NCBI GenBank assembly: GCA_035236585.1
Contig: CP141135.1
Span: forward strand, 60,976,190 to 61,040,189
Length of the DNA: 64,000 nucleotides
Reading direction: 5' to 3'
Source: Warburgia ugandensis
Lineage: Eukaryota > Streptophyta > Magnoliopsida > Canellales > Canellaceae
Part shown: one piece after another, positions 51,418 to 64,000 of the stretch
Numbering within the stretch: the stretch's first letter is position 1
How the letters are laid out: each line of letters starts with the position of its first letter
Translations under genes and position numbers: made by a program
Notes under the pieces: generated by a model
What the model saw: the letters and a program-made list of their open reading frames with translations, nothing else
What the model was told of the DNA's origin: nothing
Databases searched by the model: none

Positions 51418-52554
51418 TGTTGATATTTTTCGCAAGTGCACGACTATTGTAGTTTAGCTAGTACAGGTCCAGGTCAATTTCCACAGGGACTCGACTTAAT
51501 TTTTGGAGTTTACACAAATTTTAATTATAAATTAACAAAATAACATTCAAATTGATTAACCCATGAGTACAATGTTTTAAATTTAATTAAAATTAATTAC
51601 AATAATAATCCAAATACAAATTTCGCACCCTGATCGTTGTGTCATGCAATGAATCATAACTGAAATTACTTCTCCTAGAAACTAATATGAGAATAAAGCT
51701 AACTTAGATAAAGTAAAATATGGATTACAAAAACAAAATAGGCTACAAGACAAAACAGGACATGAAAGTAATTTGGATTTTTCACTGAGGTCATTTTTTG
51801 GAATTTTTTCTATTTTTTGGTTTTAAACGAAAACCAGATGAAGAGAAACCCCACGGAGGGGGCCAGAGGAAGGAGGAACAAGGGAAACAAGAGAGGGAAA
51901 AGAGGAAAGAGGGCTGGCCAGAGGTGGGGAAGAACACAAGAGCAGAGGAGGAATTGGGCAAAGCAATGGAGAGCCACTACTGGGGCGGTCGGTGAAGAGA
52001 GGTGCTAGCTAGACTAGCATGGAATGCGATGGAGAAACAAAGAGAGAGGTGTAATGAGAGAGAGAGAGAGTGGTCAGAGGTTGGTGTCGGAGATGATCTA
52101 GGAGAGAAGGGGAAATCTGGGTTGCCAGAGAAGATCTGGGAGAGAAGGGGAAATTTGAGTTGGTTATTGGCGCCGATGGCAGAGCTACCGTGTAGGTGAT
52201 TTGGGCCGGCTAGTGATGCTAGGAGGAGGAGGATAGAGAGAAGAAAGGGAGAGAAGAGGTGTGGAAGGGGGTCGGTATCTGGCTGGTAAGAGAGAGATAG
52301 ACAGACAGAGGAAAGAGAAGAGGGTTCTAGGCGGCGCTGGTTTAGGCTACCCAGATGGGTTTGGGCAATGATGGAGAAAGCCGACAGGCAGAGGCTTTAA
52401 AAGAGCATTTATTGATAAAGTGACTTGTAAAAGATTTTTTTGGTTTTGATCTATAGGGTGGGGTACAATCCAATGGGCTTTGAAATTTGTTTCAAAACAT
52501 CCAAAATTCCATTGGGTTGTTGTTTGAACAATCAAACTAACCCTAGTTAATGCA
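51418..52554 (-). repeat. 5' LTR of reverse element, second copy, 1,137 bp
   Basis: Same length and termini (minus strand TGCATTAAC...ATCAACA) as 12,496-13,632, with the purine-rich plus-strand tract at 51,832-52,325. Confidence 0.7.
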
Positions 52555-55500
52555 TTTTGATCTTATTTAAAGCAAATTGTTGTTCTTGGATTTGTTTCTT
52601 CTTTTTTGATTTTGTTACTTGTTTTGACTTTTCAAAAGAAAAAATTATCCTATTTGTATAACTAGTTTTGGGATGTAAGATTTTTTCAATCAAATTACAT
52701 GCTTTTGGTGCAAACATTCCAACTCAAGAATAAAAGAAGACTTCCTTTCTAGCTATACATACTGTCATAGTGTGTCAATTAGACAGAAACTCTTTATATC
52801 TACTATTAAAACCATCAAAGTGTATAGCCTATATCCCCCATTTTTGTGCTAGTGTTCCCAATTTGGAAATGAAAAGAAAAGTTATAACAAATAGAAACCC
52901 AATACGTTTTTTTTTTTCGCTATTAAATTTGTAGCTTTTATCCAACTGAAGAATTGAAACAAGTTCCTCTCTTCTAGCTACACTGACTAAATCATGTGTG
53001 AATTCCTAAGAGACCCTTTACATATACTAGCAAGACCATCCAAATATGCAACCAATCAACCACCCCTTTTCATGATGACAGTGTTTGTAGATCTAAGTCA
53101 TTTATCATGTTCAGAATGGCTTAGATGGACTAGATAACTAATTTTATCCCAAATGAGTTGTTTTAGCCAATTGATCCTTTGGTAAAATGTAAAAACCATC
53201 CATATTCATTTTATCTTTCAAAGAGCCAAAGAAGATAGTTAAGATCACCCAAATGCATTGATGTCGCTTGGCCTACTTAATTTCTATAAGCTAAACACAG
53301 TGACCGGCTTAGATATTCAACCAAAACCTCTATGGGTAGCGTCTACTTCTTAGGATGCTTGAGTGCCTACACCTATCACGAATCAAAGGGATAGAGCAAC
53401 AAACCATTACCTGTTGCGTGAAAGAGAAGAGAAAGTTTGCAAAAGAGAAAGTTGTTGGGTGGAAGAAGCCAGCTGATGTATTATGAGATGAAGTAGTAGT
53501 AAAAGGCTGTAATGGTTTTGTTGCAAAAGAAACTATAATTGTAGAATCATAATTTTAATGAAGTTATGACGAACTAAGAGGCTTGAGACTTTAATTTGGG
53601 GTAGCAATATATGCACCCCTTGTCCTTCCACATGAGTCCGTCTATAATTGTAGATGGGCCTAGATATTGAAAGATCCTAGTCATCAATAATATTTTCCTT
53701 GATTTAGATGAGCTATGCTCTAAAATTCTCATCCATGAGATCATCCTAACAATTACTGTTATTGGTTCTTAAATAAGAAACCTGGAAGAAACTATGATCT
53801 TCTCTAGCTTTAGGAAGCTGTAGAGATTTTTAAAGAGAGAGGCTCAATTTTCTTCTGAGCTTTTCAAGATAGAAAAGATAAAATGAGGAAACAAAGAGTA
53901 AAAATGATAAATTCTAAGTATTCATTTGGATTTGTCTTAGACAAAGTAACTTTAATGATCTTAACTTGCCTTTTTTTATAGATCTTAAGTTGTTCAACAT
54001 GTTGGGCATGACTTAAAGTAAGTGGAAAAATTCATGCCCATTAGATAATTCATCCCATATTTTTAAAGTGAAAATTGCATCCATACTTTAGTACATGTTT
54101 CTTTAAGTTAAGAATCAAAACTAAGAAAACACAGGTAAAGTATCAAATGGGCACGAAATTTGTTAGTTAGCATATCTAAGTCGTCATTTCCAAAATGATG
54201 AGTGGTTTAGATCTACTAAAGAGGCAAGTAAAAGTCTCTTGCCCTCAAACAAATCCAAGAGCACACTTGAATTATGATTCCTCGACAAAGAGAGACATTG
54301 AGGATTGCCATGGAATGTTATACAAACACATCTATGATCACACCTTGTATCTATAGCCTATAAGAGTGTAATGACATGGGTTTTTATAATACATTTTTGT
54401 AATTCTTTTTGAAGTGTCAGGCCCTAAATAAGGCAAGTTATGATGTAATGATCCAAACATTTTATGCTTTTACTAAAATTGGAAATTAATATATATATAT
54501 ACTAAATGTTTTAATTTATTTAAAATAGGAAATAAAAGAATTTGTGAGAAATCTTTATGTCATTAGATTGTACGCTCAAAATGGAATCCAACGCCTCGGA
54601 AAACGCCGAAAACGGAGTTCGTATGACCAAGTTATGACATGTTAAAGATAAGGGGCATTTTTATAAAATGCATTTAAACACAAGACTTTCATAGTCTTGT
54701 AAGAGTCAGTTCAAAGCATGAAAGGAATTCACACTACCTTTAACTCTTTTGTTTGCAAAATCTAAGCTGTTCATCATGTCTAGAGCACAAAAATCAGTAA
54801 ATTGCAAGAAATCAATGACTTTGGATGATCCTAACCGCTTGTTTTTTTGAATTAAAACTAAAAAAATTCTATGGTCATGATTTTCAGCTCAAAGAAAAAT
54901 AGGCTAAAGACATCTAGTGAACATGAAATCTTATTTTTAGCCTATCTAAGTCATTCTGAGCATGGTGAATTGTTTATATCTACAAAACATTATCATTATG
55001 AATGGAAAAAACATAGCATGGACTCCTACCAGCACTCGTGTTCATATTTGATGGGGAAGAAACCCACCAAAGATGTAGCTGTTACATGAGATTTTTTGTA
55101 GTCACTCATTTTAAGGGCTGCAAATCCGATAAAAGATACAAATTCGGGATTGGTTATAGTTTCGTGTGCATGTATCTCTGCACACATTCCATGCTCAACT
55201 ATGACTTCTTAATCGTTCAACTATTAACAAATGCTAGAACTGAAGGTCTCATAACAGTTAATTAGATGGAGACGAATTTTTACGCTTCTGTGCTCAATGA
55301 TCAACCATGCAGTGATAGGGAATGCTAAAAGGATGCCCTGTATAAGGAGTCGTCTCTCAACTAGGTCGTGTGTCTAACTTTTATAAAAAACTAAGGCGAT
55401 CCTCACAGAACAAATCATTCCTCAACTGGAGTCGACTTGTGTTAATGGTCATTCCTAAACTGACAACTTAGGATCCCTTGTAAGTACCAAAGAGAAATGC

Positions 55501-55916
55501 TGGTATACAGCGTGAGAACACCCTAACGGTGATGCAACTCCACTTCTGTACTGTGGATTCTAATACCATTGATCCAGGCCATACATCTGGCTTCCCTAAC
55601 TTCGGATATCTTTTGGTGTAGAATCATGCTAAAAGGGTAGTTTTAGCATCCAAGAAATGATGCTTTCATCTTGTATTCAACAACCTATAACACAATTTGT
55701 TTGATAATACTAAATTTCTTTTGATATGATACACCAACTTTCCACGTTACGAAATACCAACTCAAAAATATCATTTGTTAATTATGCACAAGATCCTTAA
55801 TCTTACGTATTCTGGTACAAAATTAATTAACCACATTCATATCCTCCAATCAGAAGCTTTGACGTCCTCCTGCACGTTGTGAACAAAAGATTTGCCCTCC
55901 AGAAGAAGATTTCATT
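52555..55916. other. Gene-poor spacer upstream of terpene synthase 2
   Basis: Copy of 13,633-16,992, again without a convincing gene. It contains the diverged repeat pair at 52,720-53,086. Small differences from copy 1 include a single base near 52,783 and AT-repeat length near 54,492. Confidence 0.7.
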
Positions 55917-55966
55917 CACGTGCACACTCTCTCTCCGTTTTATATATGATGTAGGAGAGTATAAAT
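55917..55966 (+). promoter_or_regulatory. Terpene synthase 2 core promoter: G-box and TATA box
   Basis: CACGTG at 55,917-55,922, TATATAT at 55,941-55,947 and TATAAAT at 55,960-55,966. The first ATG is at 55,996. Sequence identical to the first copy, so both genes should respond alike unless chromatin differs. Confidence 0.55.
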
Positions 55967-55995
55967 CATCAATAAGTTCTAGCGGCTTATAAAGT

Positions 55996-58985
55996 ATGGC
56001 TCTTTCTGTCCACTTCTTCTCCGGCCCTTGCTCCCTACCTTCCAGTGAGAGCTAGTAGACACGTTAACATGACTATGCGCGTTAGATGCAACCTAAGCAC
56101 TGAACAGATGGAGTCAGCTACTACTCGGCGATCGGGAAATTACCCAAAAAGCTTTGGAGATTATGATTTCATTCAGTCACTAAAGAGTGATTATAAGGTG
56201 GTTGTCAAAATTTTTATTATTTCACCATCGTTGCGTTTTGCACTGCATGTTAGCTAACTCGCCGCTTCATTATGCAGCTTGAAATGTATGAGACAAAACT
56301 CGAGGAACTGAAAGAAGAAGTGAGGTCTTTGCTCAGAAGAACGAATGGACTCATAGATCAGATGATGCTGATTGATACAATTCAACGCCTAGGAGTGGGA
56401 CATCACTTCAAGAAAGAGATCAAGCAAGCATTAACTACCATGTCCATTGATGATAACAACAAGAAGATCAAGCAAGATTTATATGCTACGTCTCTCCGAT
56501 TTCGTCTCCTCCGGCAACATGGGTTCGTCGTCTCACAAGGTAAATGTGTTCACGAAACAAGTAAGCTTAGTAAAACTGTTAGTATGCCTAAAATTTTTAT
56601 GTTTGTGTGAGACAGACGTTTTTAATGAGTTCAAGGATGAGAAGGGTGAATTCATGGCATCCCTTTGCGAGGACATAAAGGGACTATTAAACTTGTATGA
56701 GGCTTCATACCTTAGTTTCCAAGGGGAGACTGTCTTGGACGAGGCAAGAGCTTTCTCAGTCATGCATCTCAAGGATCTACAAGGAAACACAACCCCACAA
56801 ATGAAAAGACAAGTGGAGCATGCATTAGAGCGTCCCTACCATTGGAGGATGATAAGGTTAGAGGTTAGGTGGTATATTGAAGCATATGCCGAGGACGAGG
56901 ATATGAACCCTTTGTTATTTGAGCTGGCTAAGTTGGACTACAACATGGTGCAAGCTCTATACCAGAGCGAGGTTAAACAAATGGCGAGGTACGTGCATAA
57001 AATGTTAAATCCCACGGTGGTAAGGTGAAATTTGTTTGGGTAAATCTGTGCGTACTTGAGTTTATTTTTTCAGTCTTTGTGTCGATGTATATAAAAGAAA
57101 AAAGGGCAGCCCGGTGCAAGAAATTTCGGTAAATAAAAGGCTGGGGAATTTGCAGACCACAAAGGTTCATAGTATATGCAGCCTTGCCTTGCATTTTTGC
57201 AAGACGCTGTTTTCATACCTCAAACTAGTGACTTCAAGGTCACGCGATGACGACTCTATAGCAGTAAATATTTCATTTCCTCATATATAAATGAACTTAT
57301 TTTTCTGTTGAAGGTTAATTAGACACACACATCCTGAGCAGTCTCGAACCTGCGGCTTGCCACGGGGCAGGCTCCTCATGTATAATTGATTGGACCATCA
57401 TCGTGCTTCACCATGGTGCATCAGGATAGGATTTTGATCGCTCTTTCACTAAATGTATGCTTGTACGTGGCACAGTTTAAACACTTGAAACCTCAACTCA
57501 GCTAGCAAGTGACCTGAGTCAAGTTCACCGGAGTAAATTGTTCCTCCAAAACCGAGTCTGGTTTCCAAAAAATTTGTTTGATATGTTAACTTTACGCAAA
57601 ATATGTTATTGCTATGTATAGCATTTTGGATAGGCCAGCGGGTTAGGGTGTTTTGAGTGGCTTGTAGGTCTGGCAAGTTTTAAACTATGGTTTGTGGTGG
57701 TCCCTAGTTGGGTTACAACTGCTGTTATGTCTTGCAGGTGGTGGAGGAATGTGGGTCTACACAAACACTTGACTTTTGCAAGAAGTCGTCTGATGGAGTG
57801 CTTCTTGTGGGCAGTCGGATTTATCTCCGAACCCGAGTTGGGACATTCTAGACGAGGGCTTGTAAAAGTAGGTCAGCTTATAACAACCATTGATGATGTT
57901 TATGACATTTATGGTTCGCTAGAAGAATTGGAGCTCTTCACAGATGCTGTTGATAGGTGGGTTGGCCTTTCTATTTTCAAGTGTTCACTAGAAAGCCTTC
58001 AGTGATCAAGAGACATATAAAATGCCGTTCTTTTACTCTCACGATCAGGCAGTTGATTGATCTCTGTGGCTTTTTGTTAGGTGGGATGTCAAAGCCATGG
58101 AAAAACTTCCACAATACATGCAGATATGTTTCCTAGCACTCTTCAACTCTGTAAACGAAATGGCTTATGACACCCTAACTGAACAAGGATGGGAAATCAC
58201 AGGGCATCTAAAGAGAGGGGTATCGTATCTGCACCCTTCCTTGTCAAAGTTAATTTTCTCTACGATGATATGAATTTCTAATTCTATATTGTGGGTTGTT
58301 TCTTTGATGCAGTGGGCAGAGTTGTGCAAATCTTATCTTATCGAGGCAAAATGGTATAAAGAAGGATACATACCAACACTGGATGAGTACCTAAACAATG
58401 CCTGGATTTCAATTGGAGGGCCAGTCCTATTTATTAGCACCTATTTCTTCATCAAACCAAAGATAACAAAGGAGTCGCTAGAGTTAATAGAAAGCACCCC
58501 AACTCTCATACAATACTCATCAATGATTTTGCGCCTTTGCGATGATCTAGGGACTTCACTGGTACGCAAGAAATTATCCATAGGGTTTACCATAATCCGT
58601 TAATTTTTCTCAACCTTTATGTGTTTAGAGATTACATTTTCTAACTACTAATTGCATTGCACATTTTCCCACAACATAGGCGGAGCTAGAAAGAGGCGAT
58701 GTTCTCAAAGCGAAGGAATGTTACATGCATCAAACAGGCACTTCTGAGGCAGTTGCTCGTGAACACATATGGGGTCTCATTGACGAGTTATGGAAAAAGA
58801 TGAATAAAGAGTCGTTCTCTTGTTTACCCTTCCCTCGTTCTTTCATCAATGCTGCATGGGATCTTGCTCGGATTGCTCAGCTATATTACCAAAATGGCGA
58901 TGCATATGGTAATCCAAACGATGAGACTAAGGAGAGAACCATGTTACTCATAGCCAAACCCATTTCAGTGATGTGTAATAAGTAA
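55996..58985 (+). CDS. Terpene synthase, TPS-b class (copy 2), seven exons
   Basis: Exon plan and translation match the gene at 17,072-20,061 throughout. Exons: 56,069-56,197 (from the in-frame ATG), 56,278-56,539, 56,616-56,988, 57,738-57,956, 58,081-58,219, 58,313-58,561 and 58,680-58,985, encoding 558 residues. Metal-binding DDVYD (307-311) and DDLGTSLAE (451-459) are kept, so class I terpene synthase chemistry on a prenyl diphosphate is possible. It shares both oddities of copy 1: the leader opened at 55,996 is out of frame with the body, and RRx8W has glycine for tryptophan. These changes therefore predate the duplication. Identity of the two coding regions argues for a very recent event, gene conversion, or an assembly duplicate. 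Confidence 0.88.
57096..57283 (-). mobile_element. tRNA-derived SINE (Au-like) in intron 3, second copy
   Basis: Same SINE as 18,172-18,359, antisense in the third intron, with GCACCGGGCTGCCC near its 3' end and possible TATATAAA flanking repeats. Carried along by the large duplication rather than a new insertion. Confidence 0.7.
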
Positions 58986-59035
58986 TTAAGTTGGTTTTTG
59001 CTACTGATTGGCGTTACCAGATGGTAGTTGGATAT

Positions 59036-59041
59036 AATAAA
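59036..59041 (+). terminator. Poly(A) signal of terpene synthase 2
   Basis: AATAAA about 50 bases past the stop, as in copy 1. Confidence 0.45.
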
Positions 59042-59821
59042 TTAAACATTTTCCCGTATATGATACTTCTACTTTTGTTTTGTTTTGTTTTTCTTCTTCT
59101 TCTTCGTCTTCTTCTTCTTTTCTCTGTGTCTAAAGATTAGATTGAATTTAGATACAACTTCATGAACATTTTAATTGTGGTTAACCATTCTGATTGCATA
59201 TATATTCATATTATTTGTTTGAAAATTTTATACAAAAACGGTGAATTAATAAAAAATAATATGATGTGGATGGGCTTCATGGAGCGACTAACATAATTTA
59301 AATTAAATGAAAAATGTCATGAAGTAGTGCACTTACATTCCAAGGAAAAGTATCATGTGACAATCATTAATCTATACTGACCTTGCTTGGTAGTCATACT
59401 CAAATTAACAATCAATGACAAATCAAGTAACTTGGGTCTTTTTATTTACTACATTTACCAATTGCGCTATGCTGAAGGTACTTAAACTATGAAAACCCTA
59501 ATTTTTTTGGAATTTTTTGGAATTTTTTTGAAATTAATTAAAATTTTCACAAAAATTGAGGTAAAATATTGAGTTTAATATATATTAATTTTTAGAAAAA
59601 GAATCAAGTATTGAGTCATAGATATTTGGTATTATTTACAGAAAACCCTTCAGAATGGCTGAAAGCATGTTGAAATCTAAGCTCGGGTGAAAAAGTCCTA
59701 TTTTTTTTTATAATTTTTGATAAATTTACATTTACCTATAAGTGTAAAATGGTCATGTCACTTTTATGTGGGGTCTAGAAGAGTTGGGTAAGCTGGTGGA
59801 CAGCCGGCTCATAAAATATCA
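59042..59821. other. AT-rich spacer downstream of terpene synthase 2
   Basis: Copy of 20,118-20,899; no gene seen. CTT-rich run near 59,090-59,125. Confidence 0.6.
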
Positions 59822-62800
59822 ATGATGAGGAATAAACATGATAAAGAATATGCTTTGAATTTTACAAGAAAAGTAAAAATTCATTTAAAATTAAAAACAA
59901 TTAAAAATAATATTAAAATAATCATAACTTTACACTATAAATATCCCTCCCCTACTCCCACGAAATTTCACAAACTCTATGGAACTTCCCCCTCCCTTCT
60001 CTCCCCTCTTTCCTTTTCTTTCTCTCGTCTCTTTCCTTTTTTCTTTTCTTTTTCTCTATCCTCCCTTTACTGTGGCAGAGCATGTCTACAGACGCACTAG
60101 AGGGAATATTCCATCATGGAATGTCAAGCCCGTCTGCGGACTAGTCGTCTCGACGGAATAGGGTTTTTCGCTGGAAAACTCTAAATCAATTAGCCGTTGC
60201 CTATGGACCATTGGAATCAAATCTTGACTGTTGGATGGCGTTAGGCTGACATGATCTATCAAAGCCCTAAGATGTCAATTTGATCAGATGAGTTTTCAGC
60301 GGTGAAGTCCCCAGAAAACAGTACCTCCAGCGACATATATTTTTTAGGCATGGATCTCTTTTTTTGGCTTGATTTTTTTGCTCTGGACACTTCAAGTACG
60401 GGCACCTCATCCCAGTCTATCTAGTCCGGCACTTTTCCAAGCCTTAGGATTACCAGACTGGATTTTCTGGCATGATTTTTTTGCCGAATCCAATACCAGT
60501 GATACAGGTGAAAAACACCTATAAACGTAATTGATTGAGAATTCTGAACCATTGATGGATTCAAAGGGTTCCAAAACCCCAGGGAATGAAATCTAGGAGG
60601 TCAGATCATCCAGATATGAGAGATCTAGGAAAAACTGATCTGACAATCCAAATCAAACCATCTCGACTATCCCAGGTCACCCACCCCATTCCATCGACTA
60701 CCCCAGGTGGAATGCGGCTGGGACAGGTTGCCGCTTGACATCGATCTGAGGACCCAGATTGAATCTGGTCCCCTGTTTGATTTGAAATCTTAAAATTTCA
60801 ATTAAGTGCTCATTTTAACTCCAAATCAATATCAGAAAGAAGCTCTAGATTCCTGATAAATATTAGAATCTAATGGAACTATAAATTTATGTGTTATGCA
60901 TTGTAAAATTCTATACAAAAAGAGGTACTAATTCCCAAGATTGGTCAAATCTGACATGATCAGATCTTGGATTCCTAATCCATTAGTGATCTAGTGATGA
61001 GGGAACATAGAATCAAGGGTTAGATGTGACTCATCTGAAATGAATTAAGAAATTTCACGTTAATAGAAGAGAAATCTTAAAAATAGAACATAGATCTACT
61101 TGATCTAAGTAATCAAGCATGATCAAAAGCTATAAAACAGCATGGATGGTGATCTAAGGATGAGATCATGATAAATCAATGGCCTAATACGGCTAATTTG
61201 GGATGGATTGAAATCTATGCCCCTGAATTTGATGAATTGACTTAAGATCTTCTTGATCGAATGGATCAAGAAAGATTAGATCATATGATGAGATGCATCA
61301 ATGATCTAGGGATGATATCACATTAAGAGAATGTCATAGATCTGAATAAAAATGAAAGATCAAGATCGAAACCCTTAAGGGGATGAAAAATGAATAATAT
61401 GATCAATGGATCAAAATGAATAGATAAGATGAATTCAAATGATCGTGTAAATTATTAATGTAAATATTCTTTTATTTGCTTAGTAGATGTTAAATTTATT
61501 TATTCATGCTTTAATTGTTCATTGTTGTGAAAATTACATGAAAAATATAATTAAATAAAAATAGATATTGATGAACATTTATAATGCATATAGACATGGA
61601 CTTAATGATAGTAAGGGCTATAGTTAGTAAGATAATATAAGGAATATCATTTCCTTGGCTCAAAATTATGAGAATAATAAACCCTATGAATGAAATCTTA
61701 AATGTTCATGGCTTTAATTAAAATCAAATAGCAAGGGTACCTAGGGTTTGATGCTTATAGGAACCTTATGAAGGTTGAGTTAAGGTCAAACCAGTGAATA
61801 CTGAACATTGTAAGTCTTCTCACTCATTTATTTTCTAGATTAGGGTTTGCATTTAGAATAATTTTGCATTGGTTGTTAGTTAATTAAATATAGAAACATA
61901 CTTTATAATTATTGCATTTTAGGGTTTGCATTAGTTTATTGCTTTCAATTGCATTTAGGACATGTTTAATGCTTTAAGGTGATATATATAGTGATCGAAC
62001 TGCCATGGAGTGTGAAATTCATTAGTAAGGGCACCTTACCCCTATAAGATCAAGGGTGGATTTTATCACCACTCTTTAGCTCACATAGGATAATCACCTC
62101 AAGCGTGCAACCACGCCATTCACATTAATTTAAAATCAATTAAAAGAGACCTATAGGGTCATCACATGCTCATAGGTATAGGGTCATCAAATGCTCATAG
62201 GACCCTCTTAATAGGACATGATTTACTGTTACTCTAGTGGCTTTTGATCACTGTGGTTATTGGGGGTTGTCTAATAGAGCCTCGCTCTTCCCCCACCTCC
62301 TGTTGACGTTTGTGAGGTCTAGCGCCTCCTTACACGAGGGTTGTATTAACCGCTTTGGTTAGAACCTAAATGGTAAGCAGTAGTCAACTCCTCAAGAGAG
62401 TAGGAGCATTAGAATAGGCTAATTAAAAGCATTGTCCCCACAGAAAATAAAAGAAATCAAAATATATATGCTTGTTAGCCTTAGGGGATTGCTTGATTGT
62501 GTACTCGATTGTGCATCATTCTAGGCATTTAGGTTGCATCATTTAGGATAATCTTATTTATTTTTATTTTTAATTAAAAAAAAAGGAAAAGAAAAAAAGA
62601 TCTTTCATTGTATGCCCTTTTGGATACGTGACAAAACTGGTAGGTTAGTCTCATACGACAAAAAAGACAGACCAACAATGACTAATCAACGATCAAGGGG
62701 TAATTCACCCCATGGTAGTGTCAGAGGTGATCGTGGTCATCCACTCATCATGAATGAGGACCCAACGCCTCTAATTGATGATGAATATCAACTTCCATTA

Positions 62801-63073
62801 AGGAGGAATATTCATCAACAAAGAAATTGGAGAAGGAATGGAAATAGGGAATGGGACCAACAAAGTGACCATGGAGATAATGATGTTTATCAAAATCCTC
62901 ATGGAAGGACCTTAAGAGACTACCTTCAACCTACACGCACTAGTACGCCATCTTGTGTTATTCTTCCTCAAAATGCTGGTGCGTTGGAATTAAAAACAGG
63001 AGTAATCCAATTACTTCCCAAATTTCATGGGCTAGATAGTGAGAGTCCTTATTTGCATCTTAAAATAATCCTT
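59822..63073 (+). mobile_element. 5' part of a forward gypsy element, second copy
   Basis: Duplicate of 20,900-24,150: TATA box CTATAAATAT at 59,935-59,944, pyrimidine-rich run (59,985-60,065), leader homologous to the reverse element from about 61,950, 25-base tandem repeat near 62,143-62,192, then a gag fragment. LTR edges not resolved. Confidence 0.6.
62612..63073 (+). pseudogene. gag N-terminal fragment, second copy
   Basis: Translation matches the fragment at 23,690-24,150, ending LLPKFHGLDSESPYLHLK before passing into 3' noncoding DNA. Fossil. Confidence 0.75.
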
Positions 63074-64000
63074 TTCTTTTGTCACCCAAATTAACCTTTA
63101 CCCATATTAACCTAGTATAAATTAACCATTACCCATTTTCTTTGAAAAATAAGTTAGAGAGTAATGAAGAAATACCTTTTAGTTGCAATGAAAGTCAAAA
63201 AGTGGATATCAAGAAAAGAAATATTCTTCAAAGTGAGTAAAAAGCACTTAAATATAAAGAAAAGAGTTTGAAGAAAAGAAAAAAAAAAAAAGAGAGAGAG
63301 AGAGAAAAGAAGAAAGAAGAAGAAGAAGTTTGAAGAATGCAAAGAAATGTAGAAAAAGAAATATTCACTTCAGCAAAAGGAAAGAAAGAGTTGTCAACTT
63401 TAGTAGAAGACCTCTACTTATTTTTTTGAAGAAACTTTGAATACCCTTATACCTTTTCTTTGGTAACTTGTCCTAAGCCTACATTTCGTCTTAGTTAAAG
63501 ACCTATTGATTCTAGGATGAATATAGTCTTGATGAGGAAATGAATGGATAGGATTTAAAAGAGTGGTATTTCTAAATATTCAAAGGTAACGGCATCCATT
63601 CCAAAGGGATCAAAACAATTACATTCCTTAATAACTCCCATTCTTCATGAATATATGTGAGATAAATTTTCTTTTATTAACTCTTCTCACATAATTAAAA
63701 GAGAGATATGATTTGAACCCTCTATCTGAGAGATTTTATTTTTGAGTGTATGCCATTAGTAACGGTTGAGGTTAAAACATATTTCACATGGAGTTCAAAA
63801 GTTAGAAGTTTACTAAGAGATAAAGATTATTCTATGTGTAGACTACACACACACACACACACACACACACTCACTATGAGATATGAGCTTAATTGGAATA
63901 TTTTTAGCATATGGGTATCATTTGGAATTCTTCAGTCATCTTTATTAGTATGCTAAAGTGGAAAGATTTATTGAAGATAATTCCCTGAAGAAAGTGGAGA
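63074..64000 (+). other. 3' noncoding region of shortened forward element (runs off window)
   Basis: Matches 24,151-25,076, with an AG-rich run near 63,275-63,325 and a CA microsatellite at 63,844-63,871. By collinearity, its LTR should begin about 80 bases beyond the window end. Confidence 0.75.

Larger units (their letters stand above)
46628..52554 (-). mobile_element. Fossil Athila-like element (reverse), second copy, with 5' LTR
   Basis: Duplicate of 7,707-13,632. Read on the minus strand: 5' LTR (52,554-51,418), primer-binding site (51,411-51,394), leader, gag remains (about 50,220-48,790), protease remains (about 48,400-47,720) and 3' noncoding DNA (to 46,628) meeting the forward LTR. 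Broken and internally shortened like the first copy. Confidence 0.85.
40315..64000 (+). repeat. Copy 2 of the ~38.9 kb-spaced direct duplication
   Basis: Aligns collinearly with 1-25,076, including the fossil elements, the spacer, the terpene synthase, its promoter and intronic SINE, and the downstream gag fragment. Terpene synthase exons translate identically in the two copies. Differences seen are small: single bases, microsatellite lengths, and about 1.2 kb less retroelement DNA near the left end. Confidence 0.93.

Overview
The window looks like nuclear DNA of a woody flowering plant. It is AT-rich, packed with fossil Ty3/gypsy LTR retrotransposons of the Athila/Tat type, and has one kind of host gene: a seven-exon terpene synthase of the TPS-b (monoterpene synthase) class. 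The protein resembles Lauraceae (laurel and cinnamon family) enzymes as I remember them, so a magnoliid tree is my best guess. That placement is inference; no database search was possible.

The main feature is a very young direct duplication. Positions 1-25,076 match 40,315-64,000, and the offset is 38.92 kb over most of the length. Each copy has the same layout: forward retroelement remains, a 2.0 kb LTR, a reverse-strand retroelement with its 1.1 kb 5' LTR and primer-binding site, about 3.4 kb of gene-poor DNA, the terpene synthase (17,072-20,061 and 55,996-58,985), then a forward leader and gag fragment. The conceptual translations of the two genes are the same in every exon, and the flanks differ only by scattered single bases and small indels. 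Both copies run off the window, so the true ends are not seen. A collapsed haplotype (assembly duplication) is a real alternative to a biological tandem duplication.

Region by region: 1-7,706 forward element (gag/pol remnant, 3' noncoding DNA, LTR); 7,707-13,632 reverse element; 13,633-16,990 gene-poor DNA with diverged short repeats; 16,993-20,117 terpene synthase with G-box, TATA box, an intronic SINE and a poly(A) signal; 20,118-20,900 AT-rich spacer; 20,900-25,158 forward leader, gag fragment and 3' noncoding DNA; 25,159-27,196 LTR; 27,197-31,727 reverse pol remnant; 31,735-35,459 forward gag/protease remnant and 3' noncoding DNA; 35,460-37,468 LTR; 37,469-40,221 reverse pol remnant; 40,222-64,000 the second copy of the first region.

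The retroelements are broken. The same forward LTR/reverse 3'-noncoding junction occurs four times, at 7,706, 27,196, 37,468 and 46,627. This points to one old insertion of a forward element into a reverse one, later multiplied by DNA-level duplication. The terpene synthase keeps its metal-binding motifs and all splice sites, but its plastid-targeting leader is out of frame with the rest and the tryptophan of RRx8W is glycine. It may therefore be a cytosolic or altered enzyme, or a gene starting to decay.
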